DNA of 64,000 nucleotides from Sitta carolinensis (lineage: Eukaryota > Chordata > Aves > Passeriformes > Sittidae): assembly GCA_032173965.1 (NCBI GenBank), contig JAVUNC010000005.1:2914001-2978000 (forward strand), given 5' to 3'. Of this stretch, positions 1-12,243 are shown piece by piece. A program made the translations under genes and the position numbers. The notes under the pieces were generated by a model. It was not told where the DNA came from and did no database searches. It saw only the letters and a list, made by a program, of their open reading frames with translations. The first letter of the stretch is position 1. Each line of letters starts with the position of its first letter.

Positions 1-1369
1 TAGCTGGTCCTATGTGCTCTCCATGCCAACCCAACCACAGAAAAACCTCAGTCCTAAAGGACACATCTCCAGCACCAAGCCCATCATACCTAAAGCACAG
101 GCTATGTCCATCTCAGCAGCAGCATCCAACCAGAACTTGGTCCACAAGCAGATTGTGCTCACCAAAACGAGGACCTGGCTGAGAAGCTGCTGCTTGAAAA
201 TCTCCCGTGGGCAGAGCCTCTCCACCTCTGACAGCCCTCACCCTCTGGGAGCATCTGAGAGTCCAGAGGTGCCAAGACTCAAACTGAAGGCCCCCAGGGT
301 AATGCACATGATGGATGCAAGCAGCTCAGCATGGCCCTGATTTACCCTGATGGATGTCCAGCACCTGCAGGGCGCTAAAATAAGCACTGAGCTGGTCTCC
401 AAGATGGAAAGGTATATTTTTTCCAGCCAGGAGATTGGAAATGGATTAGAGCTTGGGCAGTGAACTCAGACCCAAAATGTGGGCAACCAGAAAACATGAT
501 GATGGGAAAAACAGGCAGCTGTGTTCAAGTACATGCCCAACATAACACTTCCACCTGGGATAAAACCTGGCTGCACCCACAGGCTACACACAGAGGAATC
601 CGCACAACAGCTCTGGGGATGCAGGATGCAGTCCTGAAATTCAGAGGCAACACAGATTCTACTCCCCAGTTTGCCACCAGTTTAGTGTTTAACACCTAAT
701 TACTCCATCTCTTATGACCCCTATCTAACAGTCACACAAGCTGCCACCCTAATTCCAGGGTAATGACTGCATTTTGTGTTCATTCAATAAAAAACGTCCC
801 ACAGTATTTCTAAACCTCCTGTGCATTAGCCAATACAAGCATAAAGAGAGATGATGTTATATTTAGCACACACTCACAGACCACTCCAAAATACATGCAG
901 AAAGCTTGCTATCTAATAAGTGGTTAGCAACAACAATCCCATCTACATTCATTGCTACACGTGGTATTCTTGTTCTAAAATGATTTTCTATTGATCCAAA
1001 GTTGTGTTTCACTGTGTTTTCTTTTCCCAAGAACTGTCTGCGCCTGTAAGGGTTTAACAACTTCTATTTTGGGATTTTACATTCCAACTGCTGCTAGAGA
1101 TAAGGATTTTTACAAGTTCCAACCACAGCTAAATGAATGGTTGCTTTCAGCTTACCAACCTGCAGTGTTACAGAGCCCTTTGGGTGAGAACCAAAAAGCA
1201 GAAAAAACATCAGCAGAACTATAATGAATTTTGTTCCAAAGAAGAAGAAAACACTGATGAGGAAACTGAGGAATATTTAAGAATAATGTCCCAGAGCCCA
1301 AGGAACCAATGCCTGGAGCAAGGAGCAGACATCCAGGAGTTTGAGCATCCTTTTCATAAGAGCATTCAA

Positions 1370-1605
1370 TGACAGGATGAGGGAAAATGGTTTTAAGATG
1401 AAAAAAGGCAGATTTAGATCAGATATTAGGAACAAATTCTTTACTGTGATGGAACTGAGTCACTAGAACAGGTTTCCCTGACAAGTTGTGGACGTCCATC
1501 CCTGGACGTGTTCAAGGCCAGCAACCTGGGATAGTGAGTGGGAGGTGTCCCTGCCCATGGCAGGGGAGTGGAAGGAGATGAGCTTTAAGGTCCTGTCAAA
1601 AACTG
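1370..1605 (+). mobile_element. CR1 LINE 3' fragment
   Basis: Contains the CR1 phrases GATATTAGGAACAAATTCTT, 'gtccatccctgga..gtgttcaaggccag' and 'gtgtccctgcccatggcagggg', ending in 'tttaaggtcc'. The copy is diverged and 5'-truncated and lacks the tail repeats. Confidence 0.85.
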
Positions 1606-3084
1606 CCACCTTTAATATTGAAAAGGCTTCAGAAGGAAAAGATGATGGCTGCAAAACTCCAATCTCACCAGCACTGAACTTCAAACCCCTAAAGAAAAAT
1701 AGCATTTGGACTGGAGGGCTGCCTCGTCCTGCCTGAGGATCCACACTGAGTCTCTCAATCCTTGGGGTGTGGTTGTAAAGAAAAGGCAACTTTACAAAAT
1801 GTGCATCTGGAATCAGCATCTCCCCACAAACGTTCCAGGATTCAACTCACGCTCGGATCCAGCCTCAATACGTAATAAGCCAAGATCCACCAAAGCACTT
1901 AATCATGTTTATCTTTAAACATGCAAGTAGTTTAATCAACTTTTAAAGTGATTTGTTGATTGAGACCAAAATACACTGACACCAAACCATACCTGTTCTC
2001 CTTTTTATCTGAATCATTTTCTTTGGTGTTTCTCCTTCTATTTGCTTTGGCTTTTTTTCAAAGGGGAAAAATAATCAGATGGGGGGAAAAAAGCACTAAT
2101 AATATTTAAAGGTATTTTACTTCAAAAGCACTGTGTACCTTGGGATTAAATCTCCCTTGTCACTCAGCACAGCAAGTAAATATTTTCCCCGTTAAATTAG
2201 TAGCAAGAGTGAACTCACAAGGGAGTTCATGGGATCTCAAGTACATCTCCCTTTTGAGGGTCAAAATCCTCTCTGAAGCAGGAACATGCATTTCTTTGGA
2301 GAAATGCTGTCGAAGTAAAAACCCTTTCTGTGTTAAATGTCGTTTTTGAGAAGGAAAAGCTTTGATGGAGAAAAAGCCTTTATAAGGCACCTCTCTGGAA
2401 AATGGTCAGGGTCTGGATATTTGATCTGTCTCATACACTGGCTAAAGAGAATCATCAAAATTTACCAAAGCAGCTTTGTATTTCTGCAGCCACAAAAGGA
2501 AAGAAAAAAAATCCTGATGCCATTCTCCGGTTCCAGTGCTGGAGCTGCCTTAGCCAGCAGGGAATTACTTAGGATTTGGCATATGCTCCTCTTCAAAACT
2601 CCAATTAATTTACATAATTTCTAAGAATAGGTTCCAGAGAAGTGATGGCAAAGCTTTTAATTAGTATTAGACTCAAAGTGATACACTGGATAATGAACTG
2701 CTCTCTCTTCCCTTTATTCACGTTGACAGGAACGACGCCTGTTTAATAAAAGCAGCTTCAAGGGAAGGACTGGAGGGGTGAGACTTTCTCCTGGTCCCCG
2801 CCAGGCTCTGCAGCTGAACAAAAGAAATGCCTGAAGTGATTATGGGTGGCAGAATTCGACCCTTCGCTGCTATTTCACAGCATTTAACACCACCAGTGAG
2901 GATGTCACCAGCCATTATTTTCAAGCAGCTTCTCCAAGTGACTTTCAATTTCCTTTGAAATGGAGATCAAGAGGCAGAATAGTTTTGACCAGCTGGAGCA
3001 TTTTAAAGCCTCATGCTTGGTGGGCCTCTACTCCTGCTGGCAGTCAGTGCTTCCCAGGAGCAGCCTCGCTGACCACACAGAAGT

Positions 3085-3313
3085 TTGGGTCGGATATCAG
3101 GAAAAATTTCTACACTGAATGGGCTGCCAAGCATTGGCACAGGCTGCCCAGGGAAATGTTGGGAGTCACCATCCCTGGAGGGATTTACAAGTTGTGTAGA
3201 TGTGGCATTTTGGGACATGGTTTAGTGGTGGGCTTGGCAGTGCTGTCTTAATGGTTGGACTTGATCCTGGAGGTGTTTTCCAAACTAAATGAGTCAATGG
3301 TTCTGTGATTCTA
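3085..3313 (+). mobile_element. CR1 LINE 3' fragment
   Basis: Carries 'gggctgccaagcattggcac', 'ccatccctggagggattta', 'acatggtttagtggtgggct' and 'ggttggacttgatcctggag', and ends in the CR1-style tail TTCTGTGATTCTAT. It is of the same subfamily type as 49120-49315 and, reversed, 10745-10865. Confidence 0.9.
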
Positions 3314-6104
3314 TAATTTGTACCAGTAGATCACCTGTCCTGGGCTTCACAAGCCCTGAGAGGGCAATGGAAACACCCTCTGGCTGCTGAGGAGCAGTCA
3401 AGTAACCCAGACTGACAATCGACAATGACGCAGGAGGGTCCCTTACAGCAAAGTGAAAAATCCTGTCACAAAACATTCAACAAATTAACGTGGCACAGGC
3501 ACCCCAGCTGCTCACTCCAAGGGTCACAGTCTCTAACACGATGGATTAGAGCTCAGGGGTAATGAGTGGAGCTCTGCAAAACCCTTCAATGAACGTCTGT
3601 CACTCACAGTCCAAACCCACTGGCAAGAGCCAGAGCTGTCACAGCTCTCACTATAATCCCCAAAAAAGCAATTAAACTCGGCCCCACGCTCACAGCTTTA
3701 GAGCAGGGGGTGCATTTGCAAATACACAGGCTGTGATCCTCTGGGCCACCTGAAAGACAGCCCTGCTTTGACACACATCTGCACCATCATTTCCATCTTT
3801 ACATGGCTCATGTTTCTGTAATTATTCTGCAAAAATTACTGATGGGCTTTGCAACAGCTCACTGCATCCAGCATCACATGTAACATCTGCAGGTCAAGTA
3901 ACAAGTCAGCCACAGTGCTGGGAGCAGAAACAGCCTCCAAATCCCCAGACTTCTTCCTTTAGGGTCTGAGAGAGCCACGTAATTTTCTCCCTCACAGCTA
4001 ACAAGCCACCAGCAGTGCGGATCTCAGAAATGCCAGGTGACATGGCAACCTAAATGTCACTCCAAAAGAGATCCAAGAACAGATTCAGAAAAGCACTGCA
4101 ACTCTTAAGGATGTGAGTAAGCCTCAGGGAAGTACCTGTGTGGGTGACATGCTTAAGTCCTGATAAGTAAGTCAGCATCAGTTTTAGGTGATGGACTCAG
4201 AGAAATTTCAAAATCATCACTGCCATTTGCCCAACCCGGTAGCTAAATACCAGGTCAACAAATGTAATTTCTGCTAAAAAAATGCCATTTGGGTGTAAAT
4301 GAACTCAATTTTGTCCATGTGGTAAGAGTGGAGCTCAGGTAATTTTACAGTGCACTGGGTGAAGCTGATAGAGCAGGGGCACCTGGCTAAGCTGCTTTTG
4401 TCAGTGACACTCAAGGAAGCTGCACTCTGGGCTGGTTGCTCTATCTGTTCTGTCCCCAAACCCAAGGAAGGGCATCACTTTCAGATTGTGAAATGTCCAT
4501 TTTTAGTCCATTCTGATCAAGACCACTGGAGTAATATAATTTTAAATGCAGCAGCTTACACAGTGTATAGAAAAGAGCAAAAGGCTCTTACTTGGGTCTA
4601 ATTCTCACATTTCAGCTAATTTTCCAATAGTCTTAAAGGTCAGGGCTCTTTAGGTCCAGGACAGTCAGATGCACACAAATTACAGAACTGCAACTTCAAA
4701 AAAAATTCAGAACGAAGTTCGAATGCTGAAAAGTTGCAAGGTTGAGAGGCTCATTAGAAACACTGACCACTTACTAAATTATTGACCTGAGCCTCCTTTA
4801 ACTGTAACAGTGTGAAATACTCCTGCCTTCAGTCCCATCTCTCCTGGTTTACCCTAATAAAGAACTCAGAGGAGCAGGCCCCATCTGGTAGAACTGGAAA
4901 AATATTAGTTGATTTGGTTTTTTTATTTTTGAAGAAATCACTTCCCCTCCGTGTTTTCTCTAATTTCTACAAGAAACTGGCTCTTTCTAATAGCCTAATT
5001 TTAATCAAAAGCTCACGTGTGGGAACCAGTCACAAACACAGTAATAGCAGTGGTTAAACTGCCTCCACAGGAATCTGGCATTTGTTTTTTAATTGAGGAA
5101 AAAAAAAAGGAAATAAATAAAGAAACGCTACCAAATGCAAGCCTCTGCATTATTTGCAGATGAATCAGTCTTGTTTGTGATTCACCAACTTCCTTTGCTA
5201 AACACGGAGCAATTTTCCCTGAAGGCACACTCTCTGCGGGGAGACAGAAATGCCCTGTAAGACACAACAGTGCAAATTGTCCCCTCGTTCTGACAAGAGC
5301 CATCAGAGGAAGACCAAAATGTAGAGATGTGGGGTGGGATGAGAAGGAAGGGGTGCTGGGAGGGAGGTTTTAGAGACACCACCACCCTGAAGCAAAGAGA
5401 GCCAGCCACAAACTGCACCTACTGAAGAGCCCCCTTGAAAAACTGCAGATGCTTCTGCCGAGGACTGGATTTAGCCCTACGGATTTTAAGCTCCTCTTGC
5501 TGAATAAAAAATAGTTACCATAGAAACAGCAACATTGCAGAGTGGCCGGTTGAAATCCAAGCACACCTTCTCCGTATGGCTTGGGCCACTGCAGATGGCA
5601 TTAGGGCAAAGATCCCCTCCCACACAGCGCCTGTTGGCTCTGCCTGGGTGCTGGAAGCATGGGCAGAGGTAAAAGAGATGGATATTCATACCACCTGCGG
5701 GTTCTGGGTAGGGTTTGGTTTGGGTTTTTAGCATCTCAGAGCCACAGCGCTTCACGAGTGTCCGGTTGTGTTACACGCCCAGGTCCCGTTTCACGGGGGT
5801 GAAGTCACACAGAAAGGGTGGCACAGGTGGAAACAGCTACTTGAGGGCTCAGAGTGAAACCAGCAGTGCCTCTGCTCACAGCCCCTCGACACACAGCCCC
5901 TCGACGGTGAGCAGGGACTGAGGCTGCCCCCGGCAACACCATGGCAGGAATCGTTACTGGGAAATCCACAGAACTGGTTAGAGCACAGAGGGTCAGGAGC
6001 CAACTCAATGCACACTGTGAGCTGCAACCACCCTGAAAAACAGCTACAGACCACAGCTGTTTCTGCTTTCTTTGAGGACAGTACTTCATCTTGAGATCAT
6101 ACAA

Positions 6105-6395
6105 TAATAGACTCACGGAATGGTTTGGGTTGGGAGAGACGTTAATGATCATCTCATTCCGAAGCCTCTGCCAAGAACAGAGAACCTTCCACTACACCAG
6201 GTTGCTTCAAGCCCCCTCCAACCTGGTCTTAAAGACTTCCAGGGATGGGGCAGCCACAACTTCTGGGAAACTTGTTCTAGTGCCTCATCAACCCCACAAG
6301 AAAGAATTTCTTGTAATATGTGATCTAAACCTTCCCTTTTTCAGTTTCAAGCCATTCTGCTTTGCCCTAACACTACATGCCCTTGCAAAATATCC
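6105..6395 (-). mobile_element. CR1 LINE 3' fragment
   Basis: Read from the plus strand, it opens with 'cggaatggtttgggttggga', continues with 'cttccagggatggggcagcc' and 'aagaatttcttgtaatatgt', and reaches 'cactacatgcccttgcaaaa'. This is the reverse complement of a CR1 3' end. It is the longest CR1 copy in intron 7. Confidence 0.9.
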
Positions 6396-7095
6396 TAAAT
6401 GGGTGACTTCTGGGTATCACCAACCCCATACATGGGAGCAGATGCTGCTGTAGGTACACATCAGCCCCTCTCAGTGGAAAACACTGCCCAGGGAGGTGGA
6501 AGGCAGGAGCTCAGGATGTCACAAACTCCCTCACACCAAGCCTGGGTGCAGTGATTCAACTAAACCAGGCTCTTTTACTGACCTCTTCCCATCCTGAAAG
6601 ATGTAATGAAGAAAACTACCCATGCCAGGGGGATGAGGAAGGCTGAGGGACCTGGTTCTCACTCATCCCATCTGCTTGGCTTGAACTGCCTCTAGCATTT
6701 CTCTCCTAACCCTGATTTTCATGTGGTGCTGCCAAACAGACCCTGGGGGCACCTCAGACAGGCCCTGGCTTCGCCCACCTCCTTGGACTGCTCTCCCAAC
6801 CCAAATCCTTGCACGGCCCTGCACAGTCAGGAGGGAGCTGGAGCAGGTTAGAGCTGTTCACTGCTCAGAGGAACCACCAGGCTCCACCTCACCCTCTGGA
6901 CTCGGAGCCATCCTTACTCCGTGGTGCCCTTTGGCTCTTGCAAAGACGAAGGGTTTTAACGGAGCTGAGGCAGGAGTGGATCAAAAGGCAGTGGAACAGC
7001 AGAGGGATTGGGAAGCCATGCACGTCTCCCAGCCAGGCAAACAGCAGCCATGGAGAAGGGCTGGTGAGCCCAGGGATGGGGGAGAACAGATGGAG

Positions 7096-7150
7096 TATAA
7101 ATAATCTGGCAACTCGCGGGTTATTAAAGCGCAGCGTGCGGAGCCGGGGC
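7096..7150 (+). promoter_or_regulatory. TATA-like element with downstream CpG cluster (speculative)
   Basis: TATAAATAAT at 7096-7105 is followed within 50 bases by several CpGs in an otherwise CpG-poor intron. The arrangement resembles a core promoter pointing rightward, antisense to SFMBT2. No downstream gene is recognised, so this may be chance. Confidence 0.15.
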
Positions 7151-10100
7151 CAGCCAAGCCATCAGGGCATGAAGGAGCTCGGGATTGGGGCTTGGCTTCC
7201 AAGGGAAACCAAAGGCACGCTCGTTTTGAGCTGCTGCATCAGCACGTGCCCACTGACTGAGGGGGATGGAGACAGAAAAACCCTGCTGGACTTCAGGGCT
7301 GCTCATGCAGCCAGGTCAGGACTGCCTACGAGCTGAAAGTATCCCATGGGTTTCTCTAATTTAAACTCTTCCAGAATACAAGACGCTGGAAGAAAACATT
7401 CTAAAATACCCAAAATGTTTGCTAAATTCTGAAAGATGCTGTGTTCCTTTAAAAAAAAAAAAAAAAATCAAGGTCTTTGACAAAGTGTCAGTCTTACTCC
7501 CACTACTAAAATGCATGGCTCATCCAAAGGAAAAAGCTTTTTTTTTTTTTTTTTTTTTTGTCCAGGAAGGAGTCCTGTTTAATACTTGTCTTCAGGCTTG
7601 TGAGTGTAGAACTAAAAGCATCACTCTGTCCTGAATTTCAGGGGCAGCTCTTGCCTGGGTGGTGGATGGTCCCTCCATCTGTCTCCTTAGGAGAGATCTG
7701 TCCCAGCTTATTCCTTCCATGCCATTAGTTTTAGTATTAATTAATACTATTAACTGGTAACAGAAGACATCCAGAAGCTCCAGTAAGAAATATGGGAACA
7801 CTGGGCTGGGCATAATATAGAGGGGTTTTTTTGCCAGAAAGATTTAGAGCTGGAAAAAACAAACAATTTCAGGAAAGGAGGAGAGGAGGGTAGAGGAATG
7901 GGACCAAAGGCTATAAATCAGGAATTTCCACCTGTCTTAGATAACACCTTTCTCTCCTAGGTGCTCTTCAAGCAGTTTATTAGGGTTTGGTTTAGGGATG
8001 TGGCTGGTAACAGCTCAATCCAAGCCAGTCATTAGGACTGACAATATGCAAAATCCATGGAGAGATGATGAGCACCCCAAATCCTGGGTAGGATTTAGTT
8101 GCCCAAACAGAAATGTCCGAGTTGAGGAACCACAACATCTTCATGGGACCCACAGATCTGGCACAGGAGACTGGAGAAAGCAGAATGGGAGGTTGGAGAG
8201 GACTTCCAGGATCTGCCTGTCTCCAGGAAACTAAACCCATTCACTGTATACATGCTGCTGGGCTGTAACCCTAAAACATGCACTGACTGGTAGTTATTAG
8301 GGCTGTGTTTGGAGCATGGCTCCCTCTTAGAGAGCACCAGCAGAACTGAAGCAAAACCACTGAAATTATTCCACTTAACTCCAATTCAGGTCCTGGTAAC
8401 ATTGTTTGACCAACAAGCCCTGACCATTTTATCAGGTGTCCCCTGGAGGAAAACAATCATTTATGACCAGTACCAAACCAAGTGCAGGGGCATCCCAACA
8501 GCACCCTGAAATCAGAGCAGACACAGCAAAGGACACTTGGGTGGTGGCCTTTTGGAAGGATTTGTGCTCCTAAGCCATTCAAACACCCTTGAAAACCCTG
8601 TCTGTATTTATTTTTCTTCAAGGATCAACATGTTTTCTGAAAAGCAGGGAACGACAAAATAGCAGGTGTGATGCAAAAAGCTTTTGTGAGGAGGAAAATT
8701 TATTCCAGGATGTGCAGTTTGCAAAACACTATGTTTAGTAGCTGCATAATAGCAGCATTTTCTGGCAGTTAAACATCACGTTCCTTTCTCAAAGGATCCT
8801 AGAGCATTTTACAAACACTTCCAACATATGGCCAAGTGCAAAACAGCACCAGGAAAAAAAAAAATTAAAAAAAATCCTGTTTTCAGCCTTCTCTCTGATT
8901 TTTGCAACTGGCTCCTGTGGTCTGGTGTCCTCTCCCTGATGCCAAGAGGGGATCAGGGCTGTGCATTGGCAAGGGCGGGGTTTGGAGCTGCTGCTGAAGA
9001 CCACCACGTGCCAAGCTCAGCTCTGCCACCCTTCTGAGCATTGATAACTCAGGCTCAAACCCAGGGATTTGAGTTCTGAGGCAGACCCCAACCCTGTGAC
9101 ACCAAAACTGAGGAGTGTCACCGCTGACAGCAGCCGTGGGCTGACAGATCCCGAGAGCAGCTACTGCTCACACTACAAACATGGCTCTGTTCTGCCAGTG
9201 CCACCTCCTGGGGACACTCTGATGGCACCACAGTGACACTTCCCTCAGTCGTGCACACCTTTAAGGACAACACGGATTTAAGCCATAATCCAGCCCAGGG
9301 GATGTGCTCATGAAGAGCAAGCACACACCTACACCCTGCCCAGCCACGGAATTCTGCAGGGAAATGTGGGAAAAACAGATTGTAACTGCTCAGTGTGCAG
9401 TTACCATGTCTGCCAAAGTAGACATTTTCAGCTTCCCAGAAGATCTCTGAGAGCTGCCAGCTGTCAAACCTTGGGTTTTTATCTCATCTAACACAAAACA
9501 GCCACAGTAGCCAGGAGCCCCAGGTACCATGTACAGACACTACTTCTGGGGTAGGTTTGTAAATAAAATAAAAAAAAATTAAATTAAAAAGAAGTTATAA
9601 AATACACCTCTGGATATGACACTCTTTGCTGGGATGTGGGATTCTACCTGAAGGTCCCACACACAATCACTGGCTTTCTTTGCAAGATCAGTTAAGTTTA
9701 CTCTCAGATAGCCTCCTAAAGCCTTAACTCTTGTTTAAGTCATTACTAGAGGAAGACTTGCTCACAGGCACAGATGACATCTTGTCCTTTTCTCCTTAAT
9801 TAAGATGTACAAAATGGGATTGATTCACCCTAAATGGGCAGAATAAAGTGATGCCCCCACACAAAAAAAATTATTCAGTCTCCTGCCTTCCCAGGACCAG
9901 AACCAGAGCTCAGACAGCACCAAACTCTGAATTCTGCTCATCTTGTGCTCACCTTTCACATTATGACAAAAAGAGGAGTCCTACTGACCTAATCATGGAC
10001 CTAAACATTGACATTTTTACATCTGGCCCCAAAGTAACTCTCCTCTTGGCCATTCAAGCATGCCAAGGTTTTGTGCTGTCTTCTAAGGGGAACATCTTTA

Positions 10101-10744
10101 CAAGTTCCAACCACACAGCACAACAACTGGGATTTGCTGAATTTAAATTTATGACCTGCATGCAATAATTAAAATAAGTGGGTATAACTCTGGCATGCTG
10201 GGAAGAGGCATCAACACAGCTGTTAGTTATAAACTTCTTTTTTTTTTTTTTAAAAGGATGTTTCATGAGCCTCATCAGAAACATTCTTCACTCCTTCACA
10301 TAGACAGGAATAAAATTTACACATCAGACATTCCCTTTTGTGACTTAATCCCTGCCCCACACAAAGCATTTCTGATCTTGGAGCTGCCAATGCAAACTTT
10401 TAATAGAGTTGGCAGATGGAAGCCTTGGATGAGATGGATGGCAGAGACCCAGAACTCTCTGCACACCACCTCCATCCCAACTAAGGGCTCCTCAAGCCCA
10501 CATCCATGCCCAAGGTCAGCACAAATCCTCCCTCTTCTCCCAGCACAGCAGAGCTCCCCACTGCCAATGAGCCACTGCCTGGGCCAGCAGCAAAGTGCCC
10601 CCAAATTCATGTTGCTCATTTGGGTGCATCTGAGCTGGGCACAGAGCCTGGATTCCTCACGGGAAGCTGCTGGCACGTCCCTGCAGGGAGGGTGGAGGTG
10701 GCACTGGGGTTTTGTGGCAGCCAGAATGGGACATGCTAAGAGCC

Positions 10745-10865
10745 TTACTCCAGTTACAGAAGCAGAAAATCGTTCCAGTTAGAAAAGCCCTCTAGGATCA
10801 AAGTTCACCAAGCATTAACCCAGCACTGCCAAGGCCACATCCACACATGAACTGCACGGGTTCCA
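10745..10865 (-). mobile_element. Old CR1 LINE fragment
   Basis: The plus strand reads 'gttagaaaagccctctagga' and then 'attaacccagcactgccaag' and 'ccacatccacac'. This is the reverse complement of the CR1 segment also seen in plus orientation at 3085-3313. It is well diverged. Confidence 0.65.
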
Positions 10866-11632
10866 TGGATGTTTTGGAGTATCCCAGTGCAGTGCTGCTC
10901 AAGGGCTGGGAAAGAAGCCAGAGGGTGCCCAGGGTGGTGGTGGGGAGGGCAGCCTGGTCCACCAGGTCCCCAGGCTAGAGGTGACACGGGGACACTGCTG
11001 GGCTCCCAACACCTCCCTGAGCAACCTCTCACTGCCCCTCCCAGCCCAGGATGGAACTGCTGGAAACCAGGCAGGCACAGCTGTGAATCAGGATTATCTG
11101 GAGCCACCATGGTTAACAGCAGTGCAGATTTACATGGGAAATTAAAGCCCATGCTTTGGGCTGAAGCACCAGAACGAGCATTTAAAAAAAAAAAAAATTA
11201 AGAAAAAGATGTAGGAACAAAATTATCTCTCACTTCTACTACAGGTGGAAGTTTCTCTGATGGAAGTTTCTCTGCCTTGTGCCTTGTGATCAGGTGAAAT
11301 GTTTGGTGCAAGGCTCACAGAAATCTGTCCAGTTTGTGTCAACTTTTATGTTCACAGCCTTACTATTTCAGTTGTGTACGTCTTTGCACAGGTCTAACAG
11401 AGTCAGACAAACAAAAAGTAACTGGAGAAATCCCTGCTGGTCTCCCCCAGCCTCCAGAAAACACTGACCAAGAACTAAGTCCACACATTAAAAGTTTTTT
11501 CTACAAACATCCAACTTGTGACCTTCCATGGTTATATATGGCCTTTCCAGAAAAAATTTAACATAAGCTGCTAAACAGGGCATGATATTTATTCATCACA
11601 AATTCCACAAGCAAAGGAAAAGCATCTTTTAC

Positions 11633-11730
11633 CTTGAAAACTTCCATTGGAAGAGGAAAATTTGCTGCATCATTAAGGGATTTTTCCAGAGCGCATTTCC
11701 ACTCAGTTATAGTCTTCAGAGAATAGATAT
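11633..11730 (-). CDS. SFMBT2: SFMBT2 exon 7 (residues 260-292, linker into MBT repeat 3)
   Basis: A 98-bp exon (2 + 32 codons) between acceptor ccctttag and donor CAAG|gtaaaa. Joined to the G left by exon 6 it encodes [20 protein letters not shown] and then [13 protein letters not shown], the entry into MBT repeat 3. It is very close to human SFMBT2 (EIYPLK..SEWKCTLEKSL). It ends in phase 0. The next exon should encode the repeat 3 barrel, and I could not find it between here and position 1. The short length means homology, not the open frame, is the evidence. Confidence 0.96.
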
Positions 11731-12179
11731 CTAAAGGGATGACAATAACAAAAAGAAAAAAAGAACAACAAAAGCAAGAGGTGACTGTTTGGAGATCAAA
11801 CATTTCTGGAAGACTAAAGTTCTTCAGTCACATGAATGGACAGAGCAAATGAAATGCACAGTGTCTGCATTCCAGGCTGTGCAGCATGGAAATACTCAAC
11901 ACAAGAGCAGCTAGCAGGGGCACACTGGAGGAGGACTGTGTTTAATATCCTGGAGTAAAACCCCCAAAATTTCACATCCTTTAAATACTGCTGAAGGAAT
12001 GAGAACCATATTATCTCATTACTTGAAAACAGTGAAAAAAACTCTCCTTTGGTTTTAATTTCTCAAAATACCTGATGTTCCCTAGTTTGAGGAGCCTCAG
12101 GTCTTCAGCCAATATTAGTCATATTTTGAACAAAACAAAAATTATCATTATTAAGGCCCCTGTTCATCAGAAAGTGTTT

Positions 12180-12243
12180 GGGGGTTTTTTGTTTGTTTGT
12201 TTGTTTGTTTTTGTTTGTTTGGTTTTTTTTTTGGTTTTTTTAT
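12180..12243. repeat. GTTT microsatellite with T tracts
   Basis: About six GTTT units, interrupted, followed by T10-T11 tracts. It gives low-complexity frames only. Confidence 0.9.

Larger units (their letters stand above)
1..11632 (-). other. SFMBT2: SFMBT2 intron 7, partial (at least 11.6 kb)
   Basis: Begins with donor gtaaaa at 11632 and runs off the left edge. It holds CR1 fragments at 1370-1605 (+), 3085-3313 (+), 6105-6395 (-) and 10745-10865 (-). An A17 run (7451-7467) and a T22 run (7538-7559) face each other. There are small tandem duplications at 5878-5907 and 11246-11288, and a TATA-like sequence with a local CpG cluster at 7096-7150. No MBT repeat 3 exon, and no other gene, is recognisable. 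Confidence 0.8.

Noticed and set aside
7080..7336. Second protein-coding gene near the TATA-like site
   Set aside because: The downstream frame has no recognisable domain and no convincing exon structure.
10195..10782. 195-codon plus-strand open frame
   Set aside because: It begins with a T-run-derived Phe tract, ends in a CR1 fragment, and shows no domain or splice context.
1..11632. Expected SFMBT2 exon for the body of MBT repeat 3
   Set aside because: Looked for minus-strand peptides like FFTVGMKLE or the closing QWC motif and found none. It probably lies left of the window.
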